Positions 1 through 9,700 of a DNA stretch of 61,810 nt are shown here, piece by piece. Every line of letters begins with the position of its first letter. Position 1 is the stretch's first letter. A program made the translations under genes and the position numbers. The notes beneath the pieces are model-generated. The model made no database searches. It saw nothing but the letters and a program-made list of their open reading frames with translations, and was not told where the DNA came from. The DNA is from Terriglobia bacterium (GTDB lineage Bacteria; Acidobacteriota; Terriglobia; Bryobacterales; Bryobacteraceae), in NCBI GenBank assembly GCA_021324185.1, contig JAJPJN010000113.1:1-61810 (forward strand). Direction: 5' to 3'.

Positions 1-838
1 GAAAGCGACGGCGCCAGACCGCTTCCTGAATGGTTTCGAGCAGATCGTCTGTCTCGAGCTCCTGGATGGCGAGTTCGGCGTCCCGTGTAACGCGGAACAG
101 ATCGGCCTGCACGATCTCGGTTTCCGGGAACAGGTGGCGGAGATTCGCGATGATCACATTCTCGAGCCACACGAAAACGGTTTCTCCAGCGCGCGAAGGA
201 ACGGAAACCAGTTGCGGCAGTGAATCGGGCACCTTCACGCGCGCAAAGCGTTCCTGGTCATCGCCGTTGCTTACTGTGGCGGCGATGTTCAGGCTGAGGT
301 TGGAGATATGTGGAAACGGCCGCGCCTGATCGACGGCCAGAGGCGTCAACACCGGATAAACGATGCGATGAAAGTAGTCGTCGATGGCCTCGCGCTGCTG
401 CGCGTTCAACTCGTCGAGCTCGAGGATGTAGATGCCGGCATCGCGCAATTCGGGCATCAGGTCGTCGCGCCAGAGCCGGTATATTTCACTCGAGATGCCG
501 GTGACTTCCTGCCGGATCAGCTCGAGCTGTTCGCTCGGCGAACGCCCGTCCATGCTGATTTCGGTAGTCCGGGTTTCGATCTGTTGCCATAGCCCGGCGA
601 CGCGCACCATAAAGAACTCATCCAGATTCGAGCTCAGGATTGCGACGAATTTGACGCGCTCCAGCAGCGGCGTGGAAGGGTCCTCGGCTTCTTCAAGCAC
701 GCGCCGCTGGAAGGCAAGCAGGCTGAGGTGCGGGTTGAGGTAGAGTTGCGGGTCGTCGAGGCGCGGGGTGTGCAGCGCCAGCGCGGGCGCAGACGGCGCG
801 CGCGCAGAACGCCTTTTCGACGAGCGGCTGGATGGCAT
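1..838 (-). CDS. ppk1: Polyphosphate kinase 1, N-terminal part (gene runs off the left edge)
   Basis: Reverse-strand reading from an ATG at 838 gives 279 codons open to the window edge. After a basic, low-complexity start (MPSSRSSKRRS) comes YLNPHLSLLAFQRRVLEEA, then PLLERVKFVAILSSNLDEFF and MVRVAGL. These are the characteristic N-terminal blocks of PPK1, which polymerises the ATP gamma-phosphate into polyphosphate at the membrane. The catalytic histidines lie in the missing C-terminal part. The start fits PPK1 because the conserved block begins about 35 residues in. The gene is divergent from the initiator tRNA at 931. Function is secure from motifs; activity cannot be judged from a fragment. 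Confidence 0.9.
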   Translation of the reverse strand, partial: MPSSRSSKRRSARAPSAPALALHTPRLDDPQLYLNPHLSLLAFQRRVLEEAEDPSTPLLERVKFVAILSSNLDEFFMVRVAGLWQQIETRTTEISMDGRSPSEQLELIRQEVTGISSEIYRLWRDDLMPELRDAGIYILELDELNAQQREAIDDYFHRIVYPVLTPLAVDQARPFPHISNLSLNIAATVSNGDDQERFARVKVPDSLPQLVSVPSRAGETVFVWLENVIIANLRHLFPETEIVQADLFRVTRDAELAIQELETDDLLETIQEAVWRRRF

Positions 839-896
839 AGCCTTTGCGGCGGACAATCTCTACTGTAAAACGGCGCGTTTGCGGGATTTACGAGCT

Positions 897-925
897 TTGG
901 TTGGAACACACCTGCTTGTTACAAT
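897..925 (+). promoter_or_regulatory. Possible sigma70-type promoter of the initiator tRNA
   Basis: TTGGTT (897-902), a 17-base spacer and TACAAT (920-925) lie just before the tRNA at 931. The -10 box is good and the -35 box matches consensus at only three positions. The 5-base gap would leave almost no 5' leader. Confidence 0.35.
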
Positions 926-930
926 CGGAG

Positions 931-1007
<77 letters not shown>

Positions 1008-1134
1008 ACCCCCCGTCGCATCGTCATGAGCTGCCACTTCTGAGGCGTCCTGTGCGCGAACCAAATCGAAGCCTGGAGAGCGCCGCAATAATCCGCGGAT
1101 GATGTCGTTATCGAAGGAGTGAGCTCCGAAGAAA

Positions 1135-1211
<77 letters not shown>

Positions 1212-1386
1212 ACTCGTTTTCAGTCTACTTCGACGCTGAGCGCACTAGCTGTAAGTGACTGACATCACCTGGGTAAATTGCGCATTGTGCAAGTAACACA
1301 CGCTGATGCCGCCAGTCCAAAAGATAGGAGCGTTTGCATGGGAAACTATGCCTGCAAACGCAGGAAGTAAGGAAGTAGAGGTACGT

Positions 1387-2040
1387 ATGACTGAAGTAAT
1401 CACTGACGATGCAGCGGCTCCGGTGCTATGGAAACGCGTTTCCTGGCCGGCCATTTTCGGCGGCACTCTGGTGGCTCTTGCCACGGAGTTGCTCTTTGTG
1501 ACATTTGGAGTATTCATCGGGTTCCTGATTGCGAATCCCGGTGGTATAGAGACCTGGAGCGAAATCTGGTATTTGACCACATGCTTCATTTCGTTGCTTA
1601 TCGGTGGATGGGTAGCAGGGCGAACGGCGGCGGTAGGCAGCCCTCGCGTGCATGGAGCGGTGACGTGGGGCCTGACCACGCTCGCTACATTTCTCATCGC
1701 GCTCTGGATGTTTTGGGGTGTTGTGAGCGCCTCGCTTACTGCCGTTCGGACCACAGTGGCTGCAACGAACAATGCGGCAGCATCCGCCGCACCGGTCGCA
1801 GCAGCGGAAGCCAATACATTGCAGCGGCAAGCAGCGGCAGCCGTTAACACGGCAACTCAAAACTCAGCGGCGGTAGGTGACATTCTGACGACCGACGGCA
1901 CCTGGGTGTCCGGAATTATGTGGGGCGGAATCTTTCTGGGATGTATCGCCTCATTGGTGGGCAGCACTTTGTCAGGCCGGCAAACCTCGGTACTGCGCAC
2001 GTATTCATCTACTACTACGGCCAGAACAGCGACTGCTTAA
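1387..2040 (+). CDS. Small multi-pass membrane protein of unknown function
   Basis: A 217-residue protein from ATG 1387. That start has a purine-rich GTAGAGG six bases upstream; an in-frame ATG at 1306 would add 27 residues but has no ribosome site. Three or four hydrophobic segments are visible: IFGGTLVALATELLFVTFG (about 19-40), a second near 52-68, a third near 84-100, and one near the C terminus (SGIMWGGIFLGCIASLVG). Between them lies an Ala/Asn/Gln-rich stretch of about 45 residues (roughly 112-160), likely extracytoplasmic. The layout resembles small glycine-zipper or TIGR04086-like membrane proteins but no family is certain. Its stop codon overlaps the convergent pyruvate carboxylase stop by 3 bases. 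Confidence 0.75.
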   Translation: MTEVITDDAAAPVLWKRVSWPAIFGGTLVALATELLFVTFGVFIGFLIANPGGIETWSEIWYLTTCFISLLIGGWVAGRTAAVGSPRVHGAVTWGLTTLATFLIALWMFWGVVSASLTAVRTTVAATNNAAASAAPVAAAEANTLQRQAAAAVNTATQNSAAVGDILTTDGTWVSGIMWGGIFLGCIASLVGSTLSGRQTSVLRTYSSTTTARTATA

Positions 2041-5000
2041 GATCGCTGGCCGCTATCAATCACCACCAGCAGATCGTGTGATTCCACGCTGTCGCGTGGG
2101 CGCACCGTAATTTCTGTCACAACTCCGGAGACCGGCGCGTAGACGCTGGTCTGCATCTTCATCGCTTCCATGACGAGCAGCGGCTCGCCTTCCTTCACGT
2201 GTTGATCCTGTTTGACGTGAATGGAGGTCACGGCGCCCGGAATCGGCGCGCCCACTTCGCCGCGCTTTGCGGGGTCGGCCTTGCGGCGCGATTGCACGGC
2301 TTGCTTAATCGACTTGTCGCGAACCTCTACTTCACGCGGCTGCCCGTTTAACTCGAAGAACACGGGCCGCATTCCGTCGGCTCGCGGCTCGCCCACTGTC
2401 AACAGCCGCGCGATGAGCGTTTTGCCCGGCTCCAGATCAATGGTGACCTCTTCGCCTTCTTTCAGGCCGTAGAAAAAAGCGGGCGTGGGCAAGACATCCA
2501 GATCGCTGTAAGTGGCGCGCGCAGCGGCGAACTTTGTGAAGACGTCCGGATACATCAGGTAACTCATTAAATCGGTGCGGCTGGCAGATCCTGTTTCGGC
2601 CGCAAGCCGGGCAGCGGCCGCGTCTAAATCAACCGGCGGCAGCTCAGCGCCGGGACGGCCTGTCCTCGGCTTCTGGCCGCGCAAGATGATCTGCTGCAGC
2701 TTTGGCGGCCAACCGCCTTCCGGCTGCCCGAGCCCGCCCATGAACATGTCCACTACTGAATTCGGCAGCGTGAGCGTATGATTCACCGGCAGCTCTTCCA
2801 GATCGCGCACGGTCATGCCGCGAGAAAGCAGAAAGATGGCCAGGTCTCCGACGACTTTGCTTGACGGCGTGACCTTGACGATGTCGCCGAATGCCATGTT
2901 GACATCTGCGTACATGCGCGCCAGTTCAGGCCAGCGCGCGCCTAAGCCCATGGCTTCGGCCTGTTCTTTCAGATTGGTGTACTGGCCGCCCGGCATCTCG
3001 TGGATGTAGACTTCCGCCGTACCGGATTTCGGCGCGTTGTCAAACGGCGCGTAATGTTCCCGCACAGTTTCCCAGTAATCCGAGCATTGATTGAGCGCAT
3101 CAAAGTTGAGCTCCGTATCGCGCCCGGTGTGTGCAAGCGCGGCCACGATGGAATTCAGATTCGGCTGGCTCGTAGTGCCGCTCATGGCAGAGATGGCGCC
3201 GTCTGCCACGTGCACACCGGCATCAGCGGCTCTCAGTATGGTGGCGGCGTTGATGCCGCTGGTATCGTGCGTGTGCAGGTGAACGGGCAGGCCGGTCTCC
3301 TCGCGCAGCGTTTTCACCAGCTTGTATGCGGCATAGGGGCGCAGCAGGCCGGCCATGTCCTTGATGCCCAAAATATGCGTGCCCATCCGCTGCAGCTCTT
3401 TGGCTAGCCGGACATAGTAGGCGAGCGAGTATTTGTCGCGCGCGGGATCGAGAATATCGCCCGTGTAACAGAGCGCCGCCTCGCAGATGCGGTCTGTCTT
3501 AAGCGTCGCCTCGACCGCCACCTGCATATTTGGCATCCAGTTGAGCGAATCGAAGATGCGGAAAATATCGATTCCCTGGGCGGCTGCTTCCCGGATGAAT
3601 TCGCGCACGACGTTGTCCGGGTAAGCGGTATAGCCCACCGCGTTCGAGGCGCGCAGCAACATCTGAAAGCAGATGTTGGGAATCTTTTCGCGCAGCGATT
3701 GCAGCCGCTTCCAAGGGTCTTCGAGAAGGAAGCGCATGGAGGCATCAAACGTCGCTCCGCCCCACATCTCCAGGCTGTAGAGACCCGGTAATTCTTTGGC
3801 GACAAAATCCGCAATCCGCAACAGGTCATAGGTGCGGACGCGCGTCGCCATGAGCGATTGATGCGCATCACGAAACGTGGTGTCGGTGAGCAGCAGCCGC
3901 GTTTGCGATTGCGTCCAGCGGGCGAATTCTTCGGGCCCGAGTTGATCGAGCAGTTGGCGCGTCCCAAGCGGAGCGTGCGTCTTCTGAGAATGCGGAACGC
4001 GAGGCGGGCGCAGCAGCTTCGGCTTGGGGCGGCCGGCGACTTCGGAATTGCCGTTCACGATGACATCTGCCAGGTAAGCCAGCAGCTTGGTCGCGCGATC
4101 TTTTCGCTCTTCGAATTGGAACAGCGCGGGTGTCTCGTCCAGGAACGATGTGGTCATTTCGCCCGCTTGAAAGAGCGGGTGATTAACTACGTTTTCGAGA
4201 AACTGAATGTTGGTCTTCACGCCGCGGATGCGAAACTCGCGCAAGGCGCGGTCCATGCGCTGGCATGCTTCTGTGAAGCGGTTGCCCCAGGCTGTCACTT
4301 TGACCAGCAGCGAATCGTAATACGGCGAAATCACGGCCCCGCCGTAGGCCGAAGCAGCATCCAGGCGAATGCCGAATCCTGCCGGCGAGCGATAGGTGTG
4401 GATCTTGCCATAATCCGGAATAAAGTTGTTTGCCGGATCTTCGGTGGTGACGCGGCATTGCAACGCGGTGCCGTGCAAAGGAATATCGGGTTGTTGCGGA
4501 AGCCCGATCTCCGGGCCGAAAAGACTGTGGCCCTGCGCGACTTGGATCTGCGTGCGAACGATGTCGACACCGGTGATCATTTCCGTGACGGTGTGCTCTA
4601 CCTGGACACGCGGATTCACCTCGATAAAGAACCATTCGTGTGTTTCCGCATCGACGAGAAACTCCACGGTGCCGGCGTTGTAGTAATTCGCGGCGCGCGC
4701 CAGCGTAACGGCGGCGCCGGCCAGCTCGCGACGCACTTTTTGCGGCAGCCCGATGGCCGGCGCGATCTCGACCACTTTCTGATGACGGCGTTGGACGGAG
4801 CAATCGCGCTCATAGAGGTGAAGAATGTTGCCGTGCGTGTCGCCGACAATCTGGATCTCGACATGCTTGGCGCGCCGGATATAGCGCTCCAGAAAAACGG
4901 CGTTGTTGCCGAAGGCGGCGCCTGCTTCCTGGCTTGCTTCGCGAACTTTGGCGGTGAACTCGGAGGGCGTTTCGACGACGCGCATGCCGCGGCCGCCGCC

Positions 5001-5489
5001 GCCGAATGCTGCCTTGACGATCAGCGGAAAGCCGATGCGGCGCGCAGCTTCTGCTGCGTCCGGGCTTGCCGGATCGAGCGGATCTTCCGTGCCCGGCACG
5101 GTCGGGATACCAGCAGCTTGCGCCATCTTTCGAGCTGCCGTCTTGTCGCCCAGCATCTCGAGAATTTCGGCGCTAGGGCCGACGAAGGTGATTCCAGCGC
5201 GCTGGCAGGCTCGCGGCAAAGCCGGATTTTCCGACAGAAACCCGTAGCCTGGATGGATGGCGTCCACTTCTTTTTCGGCAGCGAGCGCCACAATGCCTTC
5301 CACATCCAGATACGCTTGAACCGGGCCTTTGCCTTGGCCGATCAGGTAGGCTTCGTCGGCTTTGAAGCGATGCAAGCTGAGGCGATCTTCCTGTGAATAG
5401 ACGGCCACGGTTCTAAGCCGGAGTTCGTTTGCGGCGCGCAAGATGCGAATGGCAATTTCACCGCGATTGAGTGCTAAGAGTTTTTTCAT
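2037..5489 (-). CDS. pyc: Pyruvate carboxylase, single-chain
   Basis: An 1150-residue protein, the standard length of single-polypeptide pyruvate carboxylase. It carboxylates pyruvate to oxaloacetate using ATP, bicarbonate and biotin (anaplerosis, gluconeogenesis). Domain order is complete. Biotin carboxylase comes first (1-450; KLLALNRGEIAIRIL start, ATP-grasp AAFGGGGRGMR, FIEVNPRVQVEHTVTE). The carboxyltransferase barrel follows (about 535-800; DTTFRDAHQSLMATRVRTYD, LHTHDTSG), then the PYC/OADA helical region (about 820-1000). A biotinyl domain ends the chain, with the biotin-accepting lysine at K1111 in EAMKM. It is divergent from the lipoprotein gene at 5580 with a 90-base gap. A second biotin carboxylase is at 49837. 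Confidence 0.98.
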   Translation of the reverse strand: MKKLLALNRGEIAIRILRAANELRLRTVAVYSQEDRLSLHRFKADEAYLIGQGKGPVQAYLDVEGIVALAAEKEVDAIHPGYGFLSENPALPRACQRAGITFVGPSAEILEMLGDKTAARKMAQAAGIPTVPGTEDPLDPASPDAAEAARRIGFPLIVKAAFGGGGRGMRVVETPSEFTAKVREASQEAGAAFGNNAVFLERYIRRAKHVEIQIVGDTHGNILHLYERDCSVQRRHQKVVEIAPAIGLPQKVRRELAGAAVTLARAANYYNAGTVEFLVDAETHEWFFIEVNPRVQVEHTVTEMITGVDIVRTQIQVAQGHSLFGPEIGLPQQPDIPLHGTALQCRVTTEDPANNFIPDYGKIHTYRSPAGFGIRLDAASAYGGAVISPYYDSLLVKVTAWGNRFTEACQRMDRALREFRIRGVKTNIQFLENVVNHPLFQAGEMTTSFLDETPALFQFEERKDRATKLLAYLADVIVNGNSEVAGRPKPKLLRPPRVPHSQKTHAPLGTRQLLDQLGPEEFARWTQSQTRLLLTDTTFRDAHQSLMATRVRTYDLLRIADFVAKELPGLYSLEMWGGATFDASMRFLLEDPWKRLQSLREKIPNICFQMLLRASNAVGYTAYPDNVVREFIREAAAQGIDIFRIFDSLNWMPNMQVAVEATLKTDRICEAALCYTGDILDPARDKYSLAYYVRLAKELQRMGTHILGIKDMAGLLRPYAAYKLVKTLREETGLPVHLHTHDTSGINAATILRAADAGVHVADGAISAMSGTTSQPNLNSIVAALAHTGRDTELNFDALNQCSDYWETVREHYAPFDNAPKSGTAEVYIHEMPGGQYTNLKEQAEAMGLGARWPELARMYADVNMAFGDIVKVTPSSKVVGDLAIFLLSRGMTVRDLEELPVNHTLTLPNSVVDMFMGGLGQPEGGWPPKLQQIILRGQKPRTGRPGAELPPVDLDAAAARLAAETGSASRTDLMSYLMYPDVFTKFAAARATYSDLDVLPTPAFFYGLKEGEEVTIDLEPGKTLIARLLTVGEPRADGMRPVFFELNGQPREVEVRDKSIKQAVQSRRKADPAKRGEVGAPIPGAVTSIHVKQDQHVKEGEPLLVMEAMKMQTSVYAPVSGVVTEITVRPRDSVESHDLLVVIDSGQRS

Positions 5490-5579
5490 TGGTAAAAGAG
5501 CACAGGCTGCGTGGCCGTTGTGCGGAGTTAAGGGAACTAACGGATAACCTGTTTCGTATTATCCGGCTGGGGTAGCGAT

Positions 5580-6602
5580 ATGAACCAAATTAGATTATTG
5601 CTGGCCGGGGGGAACCCAGCGCAAAACGGGCGCGGTTCCAGATGCGCCGCCCAAAGGCTGTCTGCGTGCTTTGGTGGTTGGCGGCGCGCATCCGTTCCCT
5701 TTGCGCTCATGGCGCCTCTGCTGGCGTTCTCCGGCTGTGACGGGAACTTCGGGCGCGTTCAGCAGGATTTTCATTACTCTTATGCGATGCAGCCCGGCGG
5801 GCATTTGGATATTGAAACACGCAACGGGTCGATCGATATTGTCGGTTGGGACAGGAACACGATCGATGTGGCCGGGACAAAATACGCGCCGGATACCTCA
5901 GCGCTGGGAGAAGTGCGCATCAAAGTGAACGTGAACGGGAACGCGGCATCCATTACGACCGAGATGCCAAACGGCGGTTGGGGCAACTATGGCGCCAATT
6001 ACACCATTCACGTGCCCAGTAACACGGCTGTGAGCCGCGCGAAAAGCACCAACGGCAGGATCACAGCCGAGGATCTCAGCGCTGGCGGTTCACTAAGCAG
6101 CACGAACGGGCACATCTCGCTGAACCGGGATAGCGGAAACTTCGAAGTGCACACGACGAACGGCGGCATCGAATTTGAAGATTGCAGCGGGATGGAGCGC
6201 GCCGAAACAACCAACGGCAGCGTGCGCGGCACACTGAAAGCCGGCGCATTCGATGTCCATTCCACTAATGGCGGCATCGATTTCACCGTTTCCAAGCCGC
6301 AGCCCGGTGAGGAGCTGAGAGCAACCACGACGAACGGCGCTATCCGAGTTGTCTTACACGCATTCGCCGATAACCCGATGCGCGTGCAGACAACGCACGG
6401 CGGCATTAACCTGCGTTTGCCGCACAATACCGATGCCCATCTGGAAGCGCGAACCACGGTCTCTCACATCACCAGCGAGCTGCCCATCTCCTCAGAGGAA
6501 AGCGACCGGCATGAACTACGCGGGCAGCTCGGCAAAGGCGGGCCCGTCATTTCCGCCGAGACCACGACCGGCTCCATTCGCATTGAAGATGACGGCCGCT
6601 GA
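5580..6602 (+). CDS. DUF4097-type beta-repeat lipoprotein
   Basis: A 340-residue protein. The N-terminal part has basic residues (GGWRRAS) and a hydrophobic run ending in a lipobox, LAFSGC, with the lipid-accepting Cys at 53. The signal is long, so the real start may be internal. The rest is a repetitive beta structure in which TNG/TTNG motifs recur roughly every 20 residues (STNGRI, STNGHI, TTNGGI, TTNGSV, STNGGI, TTNGAI), typical of the DUF4097 right-handed beta family. It probably sits at the periplasmic face of a membrane; the biochemical role is unknown. Confidence 0.85.
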   Translation: MNQIRLLLAGGNPAQNGRGSRCAAQRLSACFGGWRRASVPFALMAPLLAFSGCDGNFGRVQQDFHYSYAMQPGGHLDIETRNGSIDIVGWDRNTIDVAGTKYAPDTSALGEVRIKVNVNGNAASITTEMPNGGWGNYGANYTIHVPSNTAVSRAKSTNGRITAEDLSAGGSLSSTNGHISLNRDSGNFEVHTTNGGIEFEDCSGMERAETTNGSVRGTLKAGAFDVHSTNGGIDFTVSKPQPGEELRATTTNGAIRVVLHAFADNPMRVQTTHGGINLRLPHNTDAHLEARTTVSHITSELPISSEESDRHELRGQLGKGGPVISAETTTGSIRIEDDGR

Positions 6603-6655
6603 AGCGCGTCCACACGCCATCCGCTGGGACAAGATAGCCTGATCTGCGAAAATAG

Positions 6656-6708
6656 ATGTTAGTCGCTTTCATCTTTGAGCTTTTTGCTCTCTGACTTTCA
6701 TCTAACAT
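6656..6708. repeat. Imperfect dyad with inner hairpin upstream of the flavoprotein gene
   Basis: ATGTTAG (6656-6662) and CTAACAT (6702-6708) are exact complements. The interval contains GAGC-TTTTT-GCTC and two copies of CTTTCATCT. It lies between the DUF4097 stop and the GTG start at 6745. It may be an operator or leader structure; it is not a convincing terminator. Confidence 0.35.
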
Positions 6709-6744
6709 GGGGCGGGCATTCGGTGTCCGTTTTCAGTTCTTGGC

Positions 6745-9700
6745 GTGAATAAGTCTTTAGAAAATCTGAATTACCCAACTCTTGCGCTGCCGTTCGGCCT
6801 TGCTTTTGAAGATCTGTACGAGCGTGCAGGATTGGTGCGGCTGGATGAAATCTTTCTTCAGGAACTGAAGTCTGCCGATGCGCCGCTGCAGGAACGGCTG
6901 CTGAGCGCGCGCCACGCGCCCGAAGCATTAACGCCCAAGCAGCATTCGGAGCTGATCATCGAAGTTGCTCCGTATGTGGAAGATTTCATCGCGCAGTTAT
7001 TCGGCATCGAAGCCGAGCTGCGCGAATTGCAATTGCGGCATTCCGAGTTAGCTCCTCTGTTGTCGGTAAAAAGAAAATTTGTGCAGCGCAAAGCGCTGAC
7101 CGGCTACACCGTGGAAAAAGCGAGCGAGGTGGATGGTCTCGCCATTGCTGCGGAGTTGGAGACACTTTTTCAGGAGCCGCTCACCGAGATGAGCTTTGCC
7201 CAGCATGTCTGGCGCTGGCTCGAAAACGAAAGCGAGCATGAACGTCCCTTGCAGTTGGCGGCGCAGTACGCCGCCTGGGCGACGCTTTCGCCGCAAGGAA
7301 AGGCGAAGCACAAAGGCGGTGTCTTGTTTAAAACGCCGCATAAGCTGGATTACCATCATTTGGTTCCGGTGCAGCCAACCGAAATTGACGGATTAGTTCG
7401 GTTGGAACTGAGCGCGGATCACTGGCGTCATCGCGAAGGTTTTCAACTGACCGATCCCGGCACGGATTTGAAGGGCGCGCTGGATCAGGCCTATTACTGC
7501 ATCAAGTGCCACAACCAGGGCAAGGATAGCTGCTCTACCGGACTGAAGGAAAAGAACGGCGCGTTCAAATCGAGCATCTTTGGCGTCACTCTGGCGGGCT
7601 GCCCGCTGGATGAAAAGATTTCGGAGATGAACGCGGTGAAAGGCAACGGCAATCCGATTGGCGCGCTGGCGATTGTTACCATCGACAACCCGATGGCTGC
7701 CGGTACCGGGCATCGCATCTGCAATGACTGCATGAAGTCGTGCATTTTTCAGAAGCAGGACCCGGTGGATATCCCGCAGATTGAAACGCGCAGCTTGAAG
7801 GACGTGCTGGATCTGCCCTGGGGCTTTGAGATTTACAGCCTGCTGACGCGCTGGAATCCGTTGAACATTGCACGCCCGTACCCCCGCGAGGCGACCGGAT
7901 ACAAGGTTCTGGTGGTTGGCTTGGGCCCGGCGGGTTTCACGCTATCGCATCATCTGATGAATGACGGCCACACTGTGGTGGCTGTAGATGGCCTCAAGAT
8001 TGAACCGCTTCCGGCAGACATTTCGGGCGTGAACCCTTACGGCGAGCGCACGCCGTTCCGGCCGCTGCGCGACATTACCGAACTTTATGAGCGGCTGGAC
8101 GAGCGCGTCATGGCGGGATTCGGCGGGGTGGCCGAATACGGCATCACGGTTCGCTGGAACAAAAATTTTCTGAAGATCATCCGGCTGCTGCTCGAACGCC
8201 GCAGCCAGTTCGCGATGTTCGGCGGGGTGCGCTTTGGCGGAACGATCACGGCCGATAGCGCATTTGAACTCGGTTTTGACCATATCGCCGTATGCGCGGG
8301 CGCGGGCCGCCCCACGGTGATTCCGATGAAGAACGGCCTGGTGCGCGGCGTGCGGCAAGCGTCCGATTTTCTGATGGCACTGCAGTTGACAGGCGCGGCG
8401 AAATTCGCATCGCTTGCGAACCTGCAAATCCGGATGCCGATTGTAGTCATCGGCGGCGGCTTGACGGCCATCGATACTGCGACGGAATCTTTGGCTTACT
8501 ACGTCGTCCAGGTGGAAAAATTTCTCAAGCGGTACGAACTGCTGGCGGGCGAGATCGGCGAAGTGGAGATCGAAGCGCAGTGGACGCCCGAAGAGCGTGA
8601 GGTCGCGAAGGAATTTTTGGCGCATGCCAAAGCCATCCGGGCGGAGCGCGCGGCAGCGGCGCGCGAAGGGCGCGAGCCGCGATTGATTGAACTGCTGGAT
8701 AGCTGGGGCGGCGTGACGATCGCGTATCGCAGGCGCCTTATTGATTCACCCAGCTACACGCTCAATCACGAAGAAGTCGCGAAGGCGATGGAGGAAGGTG
8801 TTCGTTTTGCCGAATGCCTGGCCCCGCAGGAAGTAGAAGTGGACGGCGCGGGCAGCGCGCGCGCGATTCGATTGGAAAAGCAGGCGCTCGATCCCGCGAC
8901 GGGCAGTTTGGTGGCTACGGGTGAGTTCATCACGCTGCCGGCAAGAACCGTTCTGGTTGCGGCGGGAACGCAGCCTAATACGGTCCTCGCGCGCGAAGAC
9001 GAGCGCAATTTCAAGCTGGACGGGCGATATTTTCAAGCAGTCGACGAAAATGGCAACCCGGTGCGGCCGGAACGCGTAGCGAAGCCGCAGCATGCGAACG
9101 TACTGATCTCATTGCGTGCAGATGGCCGAGCCATCAGCTTTTTTGGCGACCTGCATCCGTCGTTTTCAGGCAACGTTGTCAAGGCGATGGGCAGCGCCAA
9201 GCGTGGTTATCCGGTAATCTCACGCGTGCTGGCGAAGCGTGCTCCTTCCGAGCCGGTGCCCGCCAGTCTGATGAGCAAGTTGAATGACGAGCTTCGAGCC
9301 GTGGTCGAAGACGTCAACCGGCTCACGCCGACCATTGTCGAGATTGTGGTGCGCGCTCCGATTGCGGCGCGCGCTTTTCAGCCGGGGCAGTTTTACCGTT
9401 TGCAGAACTATGAGTCGCTTGCGACCAGAACGGACGAAACTGTACTCGCTATGGAAGGTCTCGCGCTGACGGGAGCGAAAGTCGATTTCGAAAAAGGGCT
9501 GCTCACTACGATCGTGCTCGAGATGGGCGGCTCGTCGGACTTGTGCGCGCTGCTCAAACCGGGCGATCCCGTGGTGCTGATGGGGCCAACCGGAACGCCG
9601 ACGGAGACACCGGGTAAAGAGACAGTGCTGCTAGCCGGAGGCGGGTTGGGGAATGCGGTGCTGTTTTCGATCGGGCAGCAACTGCGCGCCGCCGGATCGC

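Noticed and set aside
3858-5396. A 512-codon plus-strand open frame opposite pyruvate carboxylase
   Set aside because: The reverse strand encodes a full-length pyruvate carboxylase with all motifs; the plus frame has no domain and arises from GC-rich codon bias.
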